From an uncultured bacterium (GTDB lineage: Bacteria; Verrucomicrobiota; Verrucomicrobiia; Verrucomicrobiales; V1-33): DNA of 64,000 nt. The notes below the pieces were generated by a model, which saw nothing but the letters and a program-made list of their open reading frames with translations, ran no database searches and was not told the origin of the DNA. Positions 27,192 through 38,900 of the stretch are shown piece after piece. Position 1 is the stretch's first letter, and each line of letters begins with the position of its first letter. Location: the NCBI GenBank assembly GCA_903936775.1, contig CAIZWU010000198.1, positions 1-64,000 on the forward strand, read 5' to 3'. Both the position numbers and the translations under genes were made by a program.

Positions 27192-28051
27192 AAAATCCGC
27201 TTTTTGCTTTCACTGTTTTGATGTGCCTTGCGGATACCGGGAAACTGGCCGCCGAGGAACCGGCTCCGGCTTCCCTCGCGGCGCTTGAAGCCAACTATGC
27301 CGAAGACCGCGCCGCTTCGCTCCGACGGGTTCTGGCCAAATACGTGGATGAATTGCAATCCCTCGAACAATCCCTCGCGGCAGCTGGCGATGCCTCCGGG
27401 GCAGCCCGGGTGCGGCTGGAACGCGACCGGGTGCTGCCATCCCTGGGCCTGCCCGCGGTAGCGGCCGCCGATGCGGATGAATTTGCGGCCTTTGAAGAGG
27501 GCTCGGATCCTCCCATGCCAGCGGTTCCGTCCACCGTCCCGGCGGACCTCGGTGCGATCCTGAAAAGTCTGCTTCCCGGCGGAACGGCCGCTTCCACTGC
27601 GGCAGGCCCGGCCCCGGCCACCCCCGGGAGTGCGGTCCCGGGCCGGGGAGCGAAACAGGTCCTCAGGATGGCCAATGCCCAACTGGAAGGCACTTACGAT
27701 CCGGCGTTTGGTTTTCATTACTGGTCAGGAGGACGGTCCGCCTCCTGGACCCTCAGCGACTTAACGCCTGGGTCCTATCGTCTCGTCCTGCGCTATTCCT
27801 GTGATGAAAAAACAGGAGGCGGCAAACTCTCGGCCCGGTTTGGCAGTGGAAAGATCGAACTGGAGGTGCCCTCCACTGGGAGCTGGAACCGCCGGCGCGA
27901 ATTGGTGATTGGCCCCTTTGAAATCGCCGGAGCCCGGGCCGATTTGATCCTTGAGCCGGTCAAGCTGAGCTCCTCCGCGTCCTACCTGATGGACCTTAAT
28001 GCCTTGCTGGTGCAGCCGGTCGCTCCGCCCACCGGAACTGGGAAGCCATGA
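27188..28051 (+). CDS. Secreted helical-hairpin + beta-sandwich protein (paralogue C)
   Basis: LAALEANYAEDRAASLRRVLAKYVDELQSLEQSLAAAGDASGAARVRLERDRVL; ATGA overlaps on both sides. Confidence 0.7.
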   Translation: MKNPLFAFTVLMCLADTGKLAAEEPAPASLAALEANYAEDRAASLRRVLAKYVDELQSLEQSLAAAGDASGAARVRLERDRVLPSLGLPAVAAADADEFAAFEEGSDPPMPAVPSTVPADLGAILKSLLPGGTAASTAAGPAPATPGSAVPGRGAKQVLRMANAQLEGTYDPAFGFHYWSGGRSASWTLSDLTPGSYRLVLRYSCDEKTGGGKLSARFGSGKIELEVPSTGSWNRRRELVIGPFEIAGARADLILEPVKLSSSASYLMDLNALLVQPVAPPTGTGKP

Positions 28052-28713
28052 AGACCGACCAGCCCGTAGCCCTGATTACCGGAGGAAGGGGAGCCCTTGC
28101 CCGGGCTCTGACCGCCGAACTCATTGGCGCCGGCTGGCAGGTCATCGCTCCGCCCCGTAGCGTGCTGGACGTGAGGCAATCTGACTCCATCCAGCAGGTG
28201 GTGGACCGGCTACCGCGGCTCGACCTGCTGGTGAACAATGCCGGGATCCGCCGCGATGCGCCGTTTTTAAAAATGCCTGCGGCGGACTGGGACGCCGTGC
28301 TGGATACTAATCTGCGGGGAGCGTGGCTTTGCGCCAGAGCCGTCCTGCCCGTGATGCAACAGCAGGGCAGGGGGCATATTGTCAATATGGGGTCCCATAC
28401 CGCCCGGCACGGGGTAGCCGGGCAGAGCGCTTATGGGGCCGCCAAGGCTGGACTCCTCGCCCTGACCCAATCGCTGGCGGCCGAAGCCGGCCCGGAACAG
28501 ATCCGGGTGAATGCAGTGCTTCCCGGATGGATGTCGACGCCCTTCAATCAGGACCTGCCCCCTGCGGTCCATGCGGCGGCCCGCCGGAGCCATCATCTGC
28601 GCCATTTCAACACACCGGAGCATACCGCCCGCTTTATCGTCTTTCTCCACAGCATGCCTTGGACTTCCGGTCAGATTTTCCAACTCGACAGCCGGCCGGG
28701 ATCGTGGCTCTGA
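28048..28713 (+). CDS. SDR-family oxidoreductase
   Basis: ALITGGRGALARAL, LVNNAGIRRDAPF, SAYGAAKAGLLALTQSLAAE, IRVNAVLPGWMSTPF. Confidence 0.92.
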   Translation: MKTDQPVALITGGRGALARALTAELIGAGWQVIAPPRSVLDVRQSDSIQQVVDRLPRLDLLVNNAGIRRDAPFLKMPAADWDAVLDTNLRGAWLCARAVLPVMQQQGRGHIVNMGSHTARHGVAGQSAYGAAKAGLLALTQSLAAEAGPEQIRVNAVLPGWMSTPFNQDLPPAVHAAARRSHHLRHFNTPEHTARFIVFLHSMPWTSGQIFQLDSRPGSWL

Positions 28714-28815
28714 GCGCTGAAGGCGCATGGAATCCTGCACCCATTTTCGTTTGTCAGGTCCGCGTTTTGATTCCAAACTGTCCTCTACCGGAATGACCGG
28801 CCCGTTTATTTCTGC

Positions 28816-29604
28816 ATGCTGGACTCCACTCACACCGCCATTTTGTGCTTCGACTTCGACGGCACCCTCGTGGATAATCCCAGCGATCCGTATGAAATCG
28901 CTCAGCTTGAGCAAATCCTTACCCACATGGGCAAACGCGGGGCGGTCTGGGGGATCAATACCGGCCGGACCCTCTTCCACACGCTGGATGGTCTGAAGCA
29001 GCATGGATTCCGTCTGACTCCGGATTTTATCATCGCGAGGGAATGCGAAGTCTACCACCCGAACGAATACCGCCGCTGGGTCGATCTGGGTGACTGGAAC
29101 TCGCGCTGCGCCCACGATCACAAGAAATTCTACAAGGCCCACAGCGCCTTTTTTAAACAACTGCAGAAACATCTCGCCAGCCATTGGCCCGGTGCCAAAT
29201 TCATCTCCGATCAGACGGAGCCGGCCGGCCTGGTGGTGCCGGATGATGACATCATGGCCGGGATCTGTCATTGGATTGACTCCCAATTGCCGGGCTGGCC
29301 GGGCCTGGGTTACCAGCGGAACAGTATCTGGCTGCGCTTCACCCATCAGGGATACCACAAGGGAAGTGCCCTCCAGGAAGTGCGCCGCCTGCTCTCGATC
29401 GGCCCGGAATTCACCTTCGCTGCGGGGGATAATTTCAACGATCTCTCAATGCTGCGGCACGAGGTGGCGCATGGGCTCGCCTGTCCCGCCAATGCCGTGC
29501 CGGAAGTCTCTCAGCATGTTGATTCCCTCGGCGGTTACCTGTCCCAGGAGGATGCCACCCTGGGCATGGTCGCGGCAATGCACCACTTTTTTTACAGCGA
29601 ATAG
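28816..29604 (+). CDS. HAD-superfamily hydrolase (Cof/sucrose-phosphatase-like)
   Basis: [19 protein letters not shown] and [31 protein letters not shown]. Confidence 0.9.
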   Translation: MLDSTHTAILCFDFDGTLVDNPSDPYEIAQLEQILTHMGKRGAVWGINTGRTLFHTLDGLKQHGFRLTPDFIIARECEVYHPNEYRRWVDLGDWNSRCAHDHKKFYKAHSAFFKQLQKHLASHWPGAKFISDQTEPAGLVVPDDDIMAGICHWIDSQLPGWPGLGYQRNSIWLRFTHQGYHKGSALQEVRRLLSIGPEFTFAAGDNFNDLSMLRHEVAHGLACPANAVPEVSQHVDSLGGYLSQEDATLGMVAAMHHFFYSE

Positions 29605-29714
29605 CCTGTCTCCCGCCCGGCTTGACACTGCCCGCAATCCGCGTCCTTTATCTTCTTCCGCGGACGCCTGGCGCCAAGGCTGTCCGGACCAACCCGACCG
29701 CGGCTGACCCTCCC

Positions 29715-31967
29715 TTGAAAAACATACTTTTTGTCTGCACCGGCAACGTCTGCCGCAGCCCCATGGCGGAAGGTCTCTTCCGTGCCCTGGTGCGGCAGGC
29801 GGATGACTACCACATCCAAAGTGCCGGGGTCAGCGCCTCGCCTGGACAAAAAGCCAGCCAGCACACCGTCGAAGTGCTCAAGCCGGAAAAGGTGGACCTC
29901 AGCCGTTTCCGCAGCCAGCCCCTCACCAGTGAACTGGTCCGCAAAGCCACCCACATCTTTACCATGACCAGCGGTCACCGTGAATATGTGGAAATGCTCT
30001 TCCCCGAGGCGGCGGCCAAGACGTATCTGGTTTGCGAATTCTGCCCGGATGATGACCTGATGGGCGAAGACGTTCCCGATCCCATCGGTTACGGGCGCGG
30101 GGCCTATGAGGAAACGCTGGACACGCTGAAGCGCGCCCTCCCCTCAGTCCACGCCTTTATCGACAAAACTTGGAAACCCGCAGCCACTCCCGCCCCCGTG
30201 GCCCCTGCTGTTACCGCCCCTTCGCCCAATTCTCCCAACACTAAAACACCCATGACGCCCACTGCCATCGCTGATGTTCCTGCTGCTGCCACCTCCAACC
30301 CGGTGGCTTCAGGTCCCAAAACGATCATCGCCGGCTCCGACCATGGTGGACTTCAGCTGAAGAATGCCCTCGTCAGTGCCCTGCGCGCCCAGGGCCATAC
30401 CGTCGAAGACATCGGCACCTACACCACCGACCGGGTAGACTACCCGGACTATGCTAAAATCGTCGCCCAGCATGTCCTCGCCGGCGATTTCCAGACCGGA
30501 CTGCTCGTGTGCACTACCGGCATCGGCATGAGCCAGGCGGCCAACCGCTACAAAGGCATCATGGCCGCTCTGCTTTGTGATAAAAACTCCGCGGTGATGA
30601 CCCGGAAGCATAACAATGCCAATGTGATGGTGTTCTCCGGCAACACCGATACGGCCGCTGCCACCGAAATGGCAGAAGCATTCCTCTCCACCGGTTTCGA
30701 AGCAGGCCGCCATGAAACCCGTGTCACCAAGATGAATTCGGGGCTCGCCAGCGTGGATCCCGAGATCGCCTCCTGCATCAACAAGGAAGCGGTCCGCCAG
30801 CAGAACTTCATTGAGTTGATCGCCAGCGAAAACTTCGCCAGCCGCGCCGTGATGGAAGCCCAGGGCAGCTGCCTCACCAATAAATACGCCGAAGGTTATC
30901 CCGGGAAACGCTGGTATGGCGGCTGCGAGAACGTGGACGTGGTGGAACAACTCGCCATCGACCGCGTGAAGCAGGTCTTCGGAGCCGAACACGCCAACGT
31001 CCAGCCGCATTCCGGCAGCCAGGCCAATGCCGCGGTATATTTCGCCTTCCTCGAACCCGGCGACAAAATCCTGACCATGAACCTGGCCCACGGTGGCCAC
31101 CTCACTCACGGTCACCCCGCCAACTTCTCAGGCAAATTCTACGATGTCACCCACTACGGAGTCAGTGAAAAGGATGGCCGTATCGACTATGATGAACTGG
31201 CCAAAACCGCCTTGGAAGTGAAGCCCAAAATGATCACTGCCGGAGCCAGCGCCTACCCGCGCACCATCGATTTCTCCCGCATGGCTGAAATCGCAAAAAG
31301 CGTTGGCGCCTTCCTCTTTGTAGACATGGCGCACATCGCCGGTCTGGTCGCAGCCGGGGTGCATCCAAGCCCGGTGCCCTACGCCGACTTCGTCACCAGC
31401 ACCACTCACAAGAGCCTGCGCGGCCCCCGCGGTGGCATCATTCTCTGCAAGGCAGAGCACGCCAAAAAGATCGACGCCCAGGTCTTCCCGGGCGTTCAGG
31501 GTGGTCCGCTCATGCACGTCATCGCCGCCAAGGCCGTTTGCTTCCACGAAGCCCTCCAGCCCGGCTATAAGGAATACCAGCAGCAGATCGTCAAAAACGC
31601 CCAAGCCCTCGCCGCCCGCATGGTGAAAAACGGCTATACCGTCGCTTCCGGTGGCACCGATAACCATGTCATGCTGATCGACCTCCGACCGCAGGGCCTG
31701 GACGGCAAGATCGCCCAGGAAACCCTCGATGAAGCCGGCATCACCGTGAACAAGAACAGCATCCCATTCGATACTGCGAGCCCCTTCCGCCCCAGCGGCA
31801 TCCGCATCGGCACCCCGGCAGTCACGACGCGCGGCATGAAGGAAGCCGAGATGGAGCAAATTGCCGACGCCATCCACAGGGTGCTTTCCAATATCGGGAA
31901 CCACGCCATCCTGACCGAAACCCAGGCTTGGGCCGCCCAACTCAATCAAGGTTTCCCGCTGCCTTGA
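29715..31967 (+). CDS. Trifunctional fusion: LMW protein phosphatase - RpiB - serine hydroxymethyltransferase
   Basis: One uninterrupted frame (TTG start at 29715 suggested): [19 protein letters not shown]...DPIGYG; Pro/Ala linker; [18 protein letters not shown]...[18 protein letters not shown]...TRKHNNANV (RpiB); [35 protein letters not shown]...[12 protein letters not shown] (GlyA). Confidence 0.9.
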   Translation: MKNILFVCTGNVCRSPMAEGLFRALVRQADDYHIQSAGVSASPGQKASQHTVEVLKPEKVDLSRFRSQPLTSELVRKATHIFTMTSGHREYVEMLFPEAAAKTYLVCEFCPDDDLMGEDVPDPIGYGRGAYEETLDTLKRALPSVHAFIDKTWKPAATPAPVAPAVTAPSPNSPNTKTPMTPTAIADVPAAATSNPVASGPKTIIAGSDHGGLQLKNALVSALRAQGHTVEDIGTYTTDRVDYPDYAKIVAQHVLAGDFQTGLLVCTTGIGMSQAANRYKGIMAALLCDKNSAVMTRKHNNANVMVFSGNTDTAAATEMAEAFLSTGFEAGRHETRVTKMNSGLASVDPEIASCINKEAVRQQNFIELIASENFASRAVMEAQGSCLTNKYAEGYPGKRWYGGCENVDVVEQLAIDRVKQVFGAEHANVQPHSGSQANAAVYFAFLEPGDKILTMNLAHGGHLTHGHPANFSGKFYDVTHYGVSEKDGRIDYDELAKTALEVKPKMITAGASAYPRTIDFSRMAEIAKSVGAFLFVDMAHIAGLVAAGVHPSPVPYADFVTSTTHKSLRGPRGGIILCKAEHAKKIDAQVFPGVQGGPLMHVIAAKAVCFHEALQPGYKEYQQQIVKNAQALAARMVKNGYTVASGGTDNHVMLIDLRPQGLDGKIAQETLDEAGITVNKNSIPFDTASPFRPSGIRIGTPAVTTRGMKEAEMEQIADAIHRVLSNIGNHAILTETQAWAAQLNQGFPLP

Positions 31968-32525
31968 TATTCCGGGGGCAGGGCGCAAAATCCTTGCCCC
32001 TGCCAGCCCTCCAATATGAGCCCCCGGCCCAGGGGGGGCGTTTCTGGTTTGTTGTTCAGGCCGCGCAAGCTGTGTTTGGCTCCCATGCCACTGCAAATGA
32101 TGGCGTCCCCCAGGCCTCTTCCGGCCCAATAAAGTCCAATGCCTCAAGTGTGGTTGGCTATCTATTTCTGCGGCAATTTTCCCTCGTGGCAGGGGCGTTG
32201 ACATGCCGCTATTGGGAAATGTTCGTTTCCCTGCCCTCAATGCGCAGTTACCGCGTCCTCTGCCGTTGGGCAAGTTTGCCCCCGGTTCCCTCCGGTCAGC
32301 ACAAGTTCTTTGCTGGCCGGCGAACCGCTTCTGAATGGATGGGGGTCGGTTGGAAGCAATCAGCCTTGCAGCGGACGCCGCCAGATCCCCTAAACCAAGA
32401 TTGTTAGTTTTGGCCCCGCAAGGTTGTTCCGGAAATGATTCCGCAAAGACTTTGCATGGAGGGGAATCAAAGCTGCCCGCCCGGTTTCCGCAGTTGCCCG
32501 ATATCATGTTGCTCCCACACATATA

Positions 32526-32546
32526 CCCTCCCCCCTCCCCCCTCCC
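32526..32546 (-). other. Potential G-quadruplex motif
   Basis: CCCTCCCCCCTCCCCCCTCCC on + strand, i.e. four G-runs with 1-nt loops on the - strand. Confidence 0.8.
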
Positions 32547-32720
32547 GCCGGCTTGACCAAGTAGATTTGAAACCGGTTGGATCATGCGCCGCTGGGGTTT
32601 TTTGAATGTTAGTTGGAAACCGTGTGCTGCGCATCCCGCGAAGTGACGGAACTGGAACCCGGTGTGGGAGAGCCGTTTTCCGATACTTTGTTTCTGCTCC
32701 ACCCGGCGCGATGGCTCGTT

Positions 32721-32736
32721 GACGGGGGATCCCGTC
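32721..32736. promoter_or_regulatory. Small hairpin upstream of the giant secreted protein gene
   Basis: GACGGG-GGAT-CCCGTC perfect 6-bp stem. Confidence 0.45.
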
Positions 32737-32754
32737 GGAATTGAGTGACGGAAT

Positions 32755-32850
32755 CGAATCAATAAGGAAAGTAATACGTTACATAAATGACTTTCTAACT
32801 GAAATATGAATATGTCATTATAGACACATCAAATAATTTGCCGGGAGCGC
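32755..32850 (+). promoter_or_regulatory. AT-rich upstream island, probable promoter/operator
   Basis: AATAAGGAAAGTAATACGTTACATAAATGACTTTCTAACTGAAATATGAATATGTCATTATAGACACATCAAATAATTTG; includes TGTC-ATTATA-GACA inverted repeat (32813-32826). Confidence 0.5.
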
Positions 32851-32913
32851 GATGATCAAGGAAATGCGTTCTGTCCTTACTGGACCGGAAATTTAAAGCA
32901 GTCTCCCGATCCC

Positions 32914-35900
32914 ATGAAAACTATTCCCCGGCTTGTCCGAGTCTTCCGTCGCAAAACCTGCGCTCTTCTCCTTGCTGTCGGCCAACTGACGGCCGGCGGA
33001 GTCCACGCAGGACTTGTCGGCGACAGCATCAGCGTCAATGATGTTTCCATTGTGGAAGGAAATACGGGAACCAGCACGCTGGCGTTCACCGTTTCACGGG
33101 TGGGAAATGCGGCCGCGTTTTCCCTGAACTGGGCCACGGCGGACAGCACCGCTGCAGCGCCGGGAGACTACACCGCCGCCAACGGAACCATGAATTTCAC
33201 GGCCGGTGGTAGCCTGACGGAAACCGTTTCCGTGACCATCGTGGGCGATGCCACTGGTGAGGCGAATGAAACCTTCTTCCTCAATCTTTCCAATCTGGTG
33301 CCGTCGTCCGGCAGTGCGAGCCTCAGTGATGCCCAGGGCATCGGGACGATTACCGACAACGATGCGGTGGCTCCTGCCATCACCACCCAACCGGCCAACG
33401 CTTTCGTAGTGGCTGGCTCCACCCGCGCCTTGAGCGTGGTCGCCACCGGAACCCCAGCTCCTTCGTTTCAATGGTATCGGGGAGCAACCGGAGTAATCAC
33501 GGCTCCGGTAGGGACAAACTCTGCCAGTTTCACCACCCCGGGATTGTCCGCCACCACCCCTTATTGGGTGCGGGTCACAAATCTCAAGGGCACCATCGAC
33601 AGCAGCACCGCAACCCTGACGGTTCCGGAAGGATCGAATGCGTTGCTGTCCGCTTTGACCACCGCACCGGGAACGCTCTCACCGGTTTTTGCCGGACCCA
33701 CCCTGACATATTCCGCCAGCGTATCCAATGCCACGACGGCTGTCGCGGTCACGCCCACGGTCGCCATCGGTGGCGCAACCCTGACTGCCAGCGTGAATGG
33801 CGGGGCCTTCAATCCGGCCACTTCCGGAAGCCCGATTCCGATCACCCTTAATCCCGGCAACAACACGCTTTCGGTGAAGGTCACGGCGATCGACCTTTCT
33901 ACCACCCGCACTTACAACATTTCTCTGGTACGTCTGCCGGTCTTTTACACCTCCGGCGTGCGCGACGTGCTCGAGCCCAATCGGGGCCCGTGGCCAACCG
34001 CCGGAGTAACGCTGGGAACCACCCAGTTCATCAATCTGGGCTTGCAGGGCGTCGGCCGGGTGCCCGCCAGCAGCAAGGACACCACCGCCAGCGCCACGGG
34101 GCCGACCTCTAATACGGGTGAGTCGATCGGTTCCATCTCCGATATGCAAATTACGTCCTTCGCCAACAATGGGGATGGCACCTTCACCGGCACGCTGCAG
34201 ACGCTGCCGGACCGGGGCTACAATGCCACTGTTACCCCGCCTTTGCCCGCCGTGCCGGTCAACATTTTCTCCAACTACGCGGCGCGGCTTAACACCTTTA
34301 ATTTCACTTTTACGCCATACACGGGCGCCGGTCCCGCCCCGCAGAATCAAATTGCCCTGAGTTTCGCCGGTTCCACCCGATTCACTTATGATCACGACGG
34401 GCTTCCGGGAACTCCTCCCGTCTTTTCGACCGGACTTTTGGCCAATGGACCAGCCACGACGCTCTTTGGCACCGTAGTGCCGGTGGCCGCAGGGGACACG
34501 ACCCAAAGCGATGGAACCGTGGCCAACCGGCTCACCCTCGATACGGAAGGAATCATCTTTGATACCCGCCCTGGCAAAGACGGCACTGGTTGGGTCAGCG
34601 ATGAATACGGTGCCTTCATCTATCACTTCAACGCAGCCAAGCAACTCGATGGCCAGTTACAGCTTCCTGCCGCGCTGATTCCACACTCTCCCGTCGGGAC
34701 ACGGAACTTCGCGGCCGACCCGCCGCTCAATGGGCGCCGGATCAACCAAGGCATGGAGGGCATCGCCCAATCCCCCGATGGGACCAGGCTCTATGCGCTG
34801 CTGCAGAGCGCCACCATTCAGGATTCCGGGGCCGGAAACCAAGGGCGCTTCACGACGCGGTTGTTGGTTTATGATATCTCATCCAGCGACATGCCGAGCG
34901 ATCCGGTCGCCCAATACGTGATCCAGCTTCCCCGTGCGGATGACACCGGCGCTGCGGCCAATGGCAACACCGTCAACCGCAACCTCGCCGAGAGTGCAAT
35001 GGTGGCTCTGAACAATAACCAACTGCTGATCCTCTCCCGGGATGGCAGCGGCCGCGGCGTGGACGCCTCGAATCCTCCTGTCTTCAAGTCGATTCTGCTG
35101 GCTGACCTGACTGGAGCGACCAACATTGACGGTCTCTTCGATGCCGAAGGCAATGCGGTCGCTCCTGGGGGGGTGCTCAACGCTGCGGTCGCCCCGATAT
35201 CATGGACCGAGGCGATCAATATGCTGGGCAAACTGAATGCACCCACGGCCGAGGTGGAAAAGTTCGGTTTGAATCTGAATGGCGGGCACGGGGACGCCAA
35301 TACCTTAAGTGAAAAGTGGGAAGGGCTGGCCCTTGTCCCGGTCAATGACCCCGCCAATCCTAACGACTACTTTCTTTTTGTTGCCAATGACAACGATTTC
35401 CTCACCACCAATGGTGCCTACATGGACGCCGCAGGCGATCTGCAAACCTATGACGGCGGGGTGGAAAATGACACCGTCGTGCTCGCCTATCGTGTCCGTA
35501 TTGCTCCGGCCTCGGCCGCTCCCACGGTGGTTTCCTCCGGGGATGTCACCCAGACCAGTGCGGTGCTTTGGGCCAATTCGAAATTTGTCGGCAATGTGAA
35601 GTTCGAGTATTCGACCAGCCCCACTTTTGCCAGCGGTGTTTCCACTGCGATCGCGACCACCACAGATCCCACCGCGCCCGTCAAGGTTTCCGTCGGCGGT
35701 CTGGCTGCCAACACAGTCTATCACTACCGGGTCACCACGACCGGCGATATGGCCACCGGGAAATTCAAGACGAATGCCGGTGCCAGCACCATTGCCGGGC
35801 TGAAGTTTGGAGTCAGTGGCGACCAGCGGGGCGAACTCGCGCCTTTCCCGTCCATCAAAAATGCGGCGGGCCAGGACCTCAATTTCTTCCTGCAACTCGG

Positions 35901-38900
35901 GGACAACATTTACGGCGACGTGGCCACCCCCGATCTGCCGGCGGCCCAGGCGCGCACGCTGAGCGACTACCGGATCCGCCACAATGAAATTTACTCGCCG
36001 CGTTATGGCATGAACACCTTTGCCGACCTGCGGAAATCCACCTCGATCCTCGCTACGATCGATGATCATGAAGTCATCAATGATTTTTCCGGTGGCGATC
36101 TCCGGGTCAACGATGCCCGCTTTGCGGCGGACACCGGCACGCTCATCAGCGACACCGAGACCTACCTGAATGGCATCCAGGCGTTCCGCGAATTCATGCC
36201 GATGAACCTCGCGCAGTATGGAGCGACCGGCGATGCCGTCACCGCCCACCGGGCCAAACTCTACCGTTACAGCACCTATGGGCGGGACGCTGCCGTCTTC
36301 ATGCTGGATGGCCGCAGTTTCCGTTCCGCTCCTTTGCCTGCCGTGACCAACCCGGCGGATCCTGTCCAAATCACGAATTTCCTGACCGGGGCCTTCACTC
36401 CCGGACGCACCATGATCGGGGCCCAGCAAAAGGCCGACTTCAAAGCTGACCTGCTTCGTGCCCAAAGTGCCGGGATCGTCTGGAAATTTGTCTTCTGTCC
36501 GGAACCGGTGCAGAACTTCGGACCCTTCGGTGGATCCGACCGCTACGAGGGCTACGCCGCGGAACGGACGGAGTTGCTGAAGTTCATCGACGACAACAAA
36601 ATCAACAATGTGGTTTTTGTGGCCGCCGACTTCCACGGCACTGCGGTCAACCGGCTTTCCTACCAAATGGGTCCGGGCCAACCGCAGATCCAGACCAATT
36701 CCATCGAAATCCTCACCGGATCGGTGGCCTACGACAAACCTTTTGGTCCGACTATCATCGAGCTGGCAGCTGGTCTGGGTCTGGTGGACCCCGCAACCCA
36801 AGCCGCTTACAACTCGCTGCCCAACGGCGCGACGAAGGAAGGAATCGTGGCTGCGGTGATTAATGGAACCACCTCCGCGCTTGGCTACAATCCGCTGAGC
36901 CCAACCGCCGAACCGCTCCCCGGCACCACCAACCTGCTGAACGGCCTCTACATGGCCACCAACACTTACGGCTGGACGGAGTTCACCATCGACCCGGTGA
37001 CACAGCAGCTGAACCTCAAAACCTGGGGCATCGAACCCTACAACAAGGCTCAGTTGGACGCCGATCCCGTGGCGGTAACCGGCCGGACCCCGGCTGTCAT
37101 GAGCGAGTTTGAAATAACGCCGCAGGCCCTCACGATCAATGCAGCCGCCCTCGCTGGCTTTTCGATGCCCGCCCATGGTTCACCGCTGAACCTGACTACC
37201 GCTGCCGGAGTCAGCCCTGCCGGTGGTATTTTCTCCGGACCCGGCATCCTGGGAGACACCTTTGATCCCGCCCTCGCTACCGTCGGCCTGAACGTGGTTA
37301 CTTATGCGTTCGGAGCGCAAAGCGTCACCTTCAATGTGACCGTTGCCGCAGCTCCAAATCTTTCCGCGAATCCGAGCAATGCCTTCACCTCCCTGCTGAA
37401 GAGTTCGATTGTGCTCTCCGACAACGGAACGGCAGCGGGCATTGGCGGCGCGGAAATTCCGGCCTTCGACCCTGTCACAGACCTCGCCTTCGCCGCTTCC
37501 AATGCGGGGATCCAAGTGGTGAATCTAGCCAATCCCTCCGCTCCGGTCAGGCTGGCTCCGATTGATCCCATGGCGGCTCCTTACAATTTGCCGAGCCGGG
37601 ACATCTCCCACGTTATCGTGAAAAATGGAGTGTTGGCGGTATCCATCGTCAGCGTCCCCAACACCAATCCTGGCACGGTGGCCTTCTTCGATCCGGCCAC
37701 CCGGGCGCTACTCGGTTCCGTTACCGTGGGCGCCGTGCCAGATCAGTTGGTCTTTACTCCGGATGGCAGCAAGGTCCTAGTGGCCAATGAAGGCGAAAAA
37801 GAATTGTTTGCCACCAACCCCGGCAGTATCAATCCGGAAGGTTCCGTGACCATCATCAACGTTTCCGGCGGTTTCGCCGCTCCGAGCGTCCAGACTGCCA
37901 CCTTCGCCGCATGGAACGGTCAGGAAGACCTCCTGCGATCCCGCGGTATCCGGGTTTTCCCCGGCAACTCCGCCACGGTGGACCTCGAGCCAGAATATGT
38001 CGCTGTGTCGCCGGATGGCCTGACCGCCATGGTCACCCTTCAGGAGGCGAACGCCATCGCGGTGCTCGACATCCCTACGGCAACCTTCACCGCGATCAAT
38101 CCGCTCGGCCTGAAGAATTTTGCCAATGGGCAGGCCGATTACTCCGACCGCGACAGTTCCGCCAACGGCCAACTCATCAAGCTGATCCCTGCCATGCCGG
38201 CTTACGGGATGTTCATGCCGGACGCCATTTCCGCCTACCAGGCCGACGGTCAGACCTACTATGTTACCGCCAACGAAGGAGACGACCGCAACGACTTCAC
38301 AGCCTCTGCCGACGCGGAGACGACCTCGGTCAATGCCACCAACTACGATTTGGACAACACCTTCTTCCCCACCGAAGGCGTCGCCGCCACCACCACCCCG
38401 ACGGTGACAGCCGGAACCGGCCTGAAGGGCAATGCCCAGTTGGGCCGCCTCACTGTTTCCAATGTTCCCGGCCTGCGCGGTGACTTGGATGGAGACGGCG
38501 ATGTCGATCGCATCCTGTCCTATGGCGGACGGTCGTTCTCGATCCTCGATGCCACCGGCAAACGCATCTTTGACAGCGGTGATGTGTTGGACCGCATCCT
38601 GACCACTCATTTCCCGTCGCTTTACGATGACGGCCGCAGCGACAACAAATCCGCCGAACCGGAAGGGGTCACGGTCTCCGTGATTGGGGGAAGGACGTAT
38701 GCCTTCATTGGTCTGGAGCGCGCGCAGTCCGTGATTGCCTTTGATGTCACCGACCCGGCCAATGTGACCTTCACCACCCTTGCGACCCGGTCGGGTGACT
38801 TGAATCCCGAAGGTATGATGGTGATTCCCGCGGCAGACAGTCCGACCGGGATTCCGCTGCTCCTCGTGGCCAGTGAAGTTTCCTACACCCTGACCACCTT

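Noticed and set aside
32590-32760. Possible group II intron tail
   Set aside because: No recognisable domain V hairpin and no reverse-transcriptase ORF.
32805-32832. Possible Pho box upstream of the giant phosphatase (TGTCATTATAGACACAT)
   Set aside because: It forms an inverted rather than the direct-repeat arrangement of the E. coli Pho box; kept only as an inverted repeat in the leader finding.
35305-37176. 623-aa minus-strand ORF opposite the PhoD-like region
   Set aside because: Same shadow-ORF effect; PhoD motifs lie on the plus strand.
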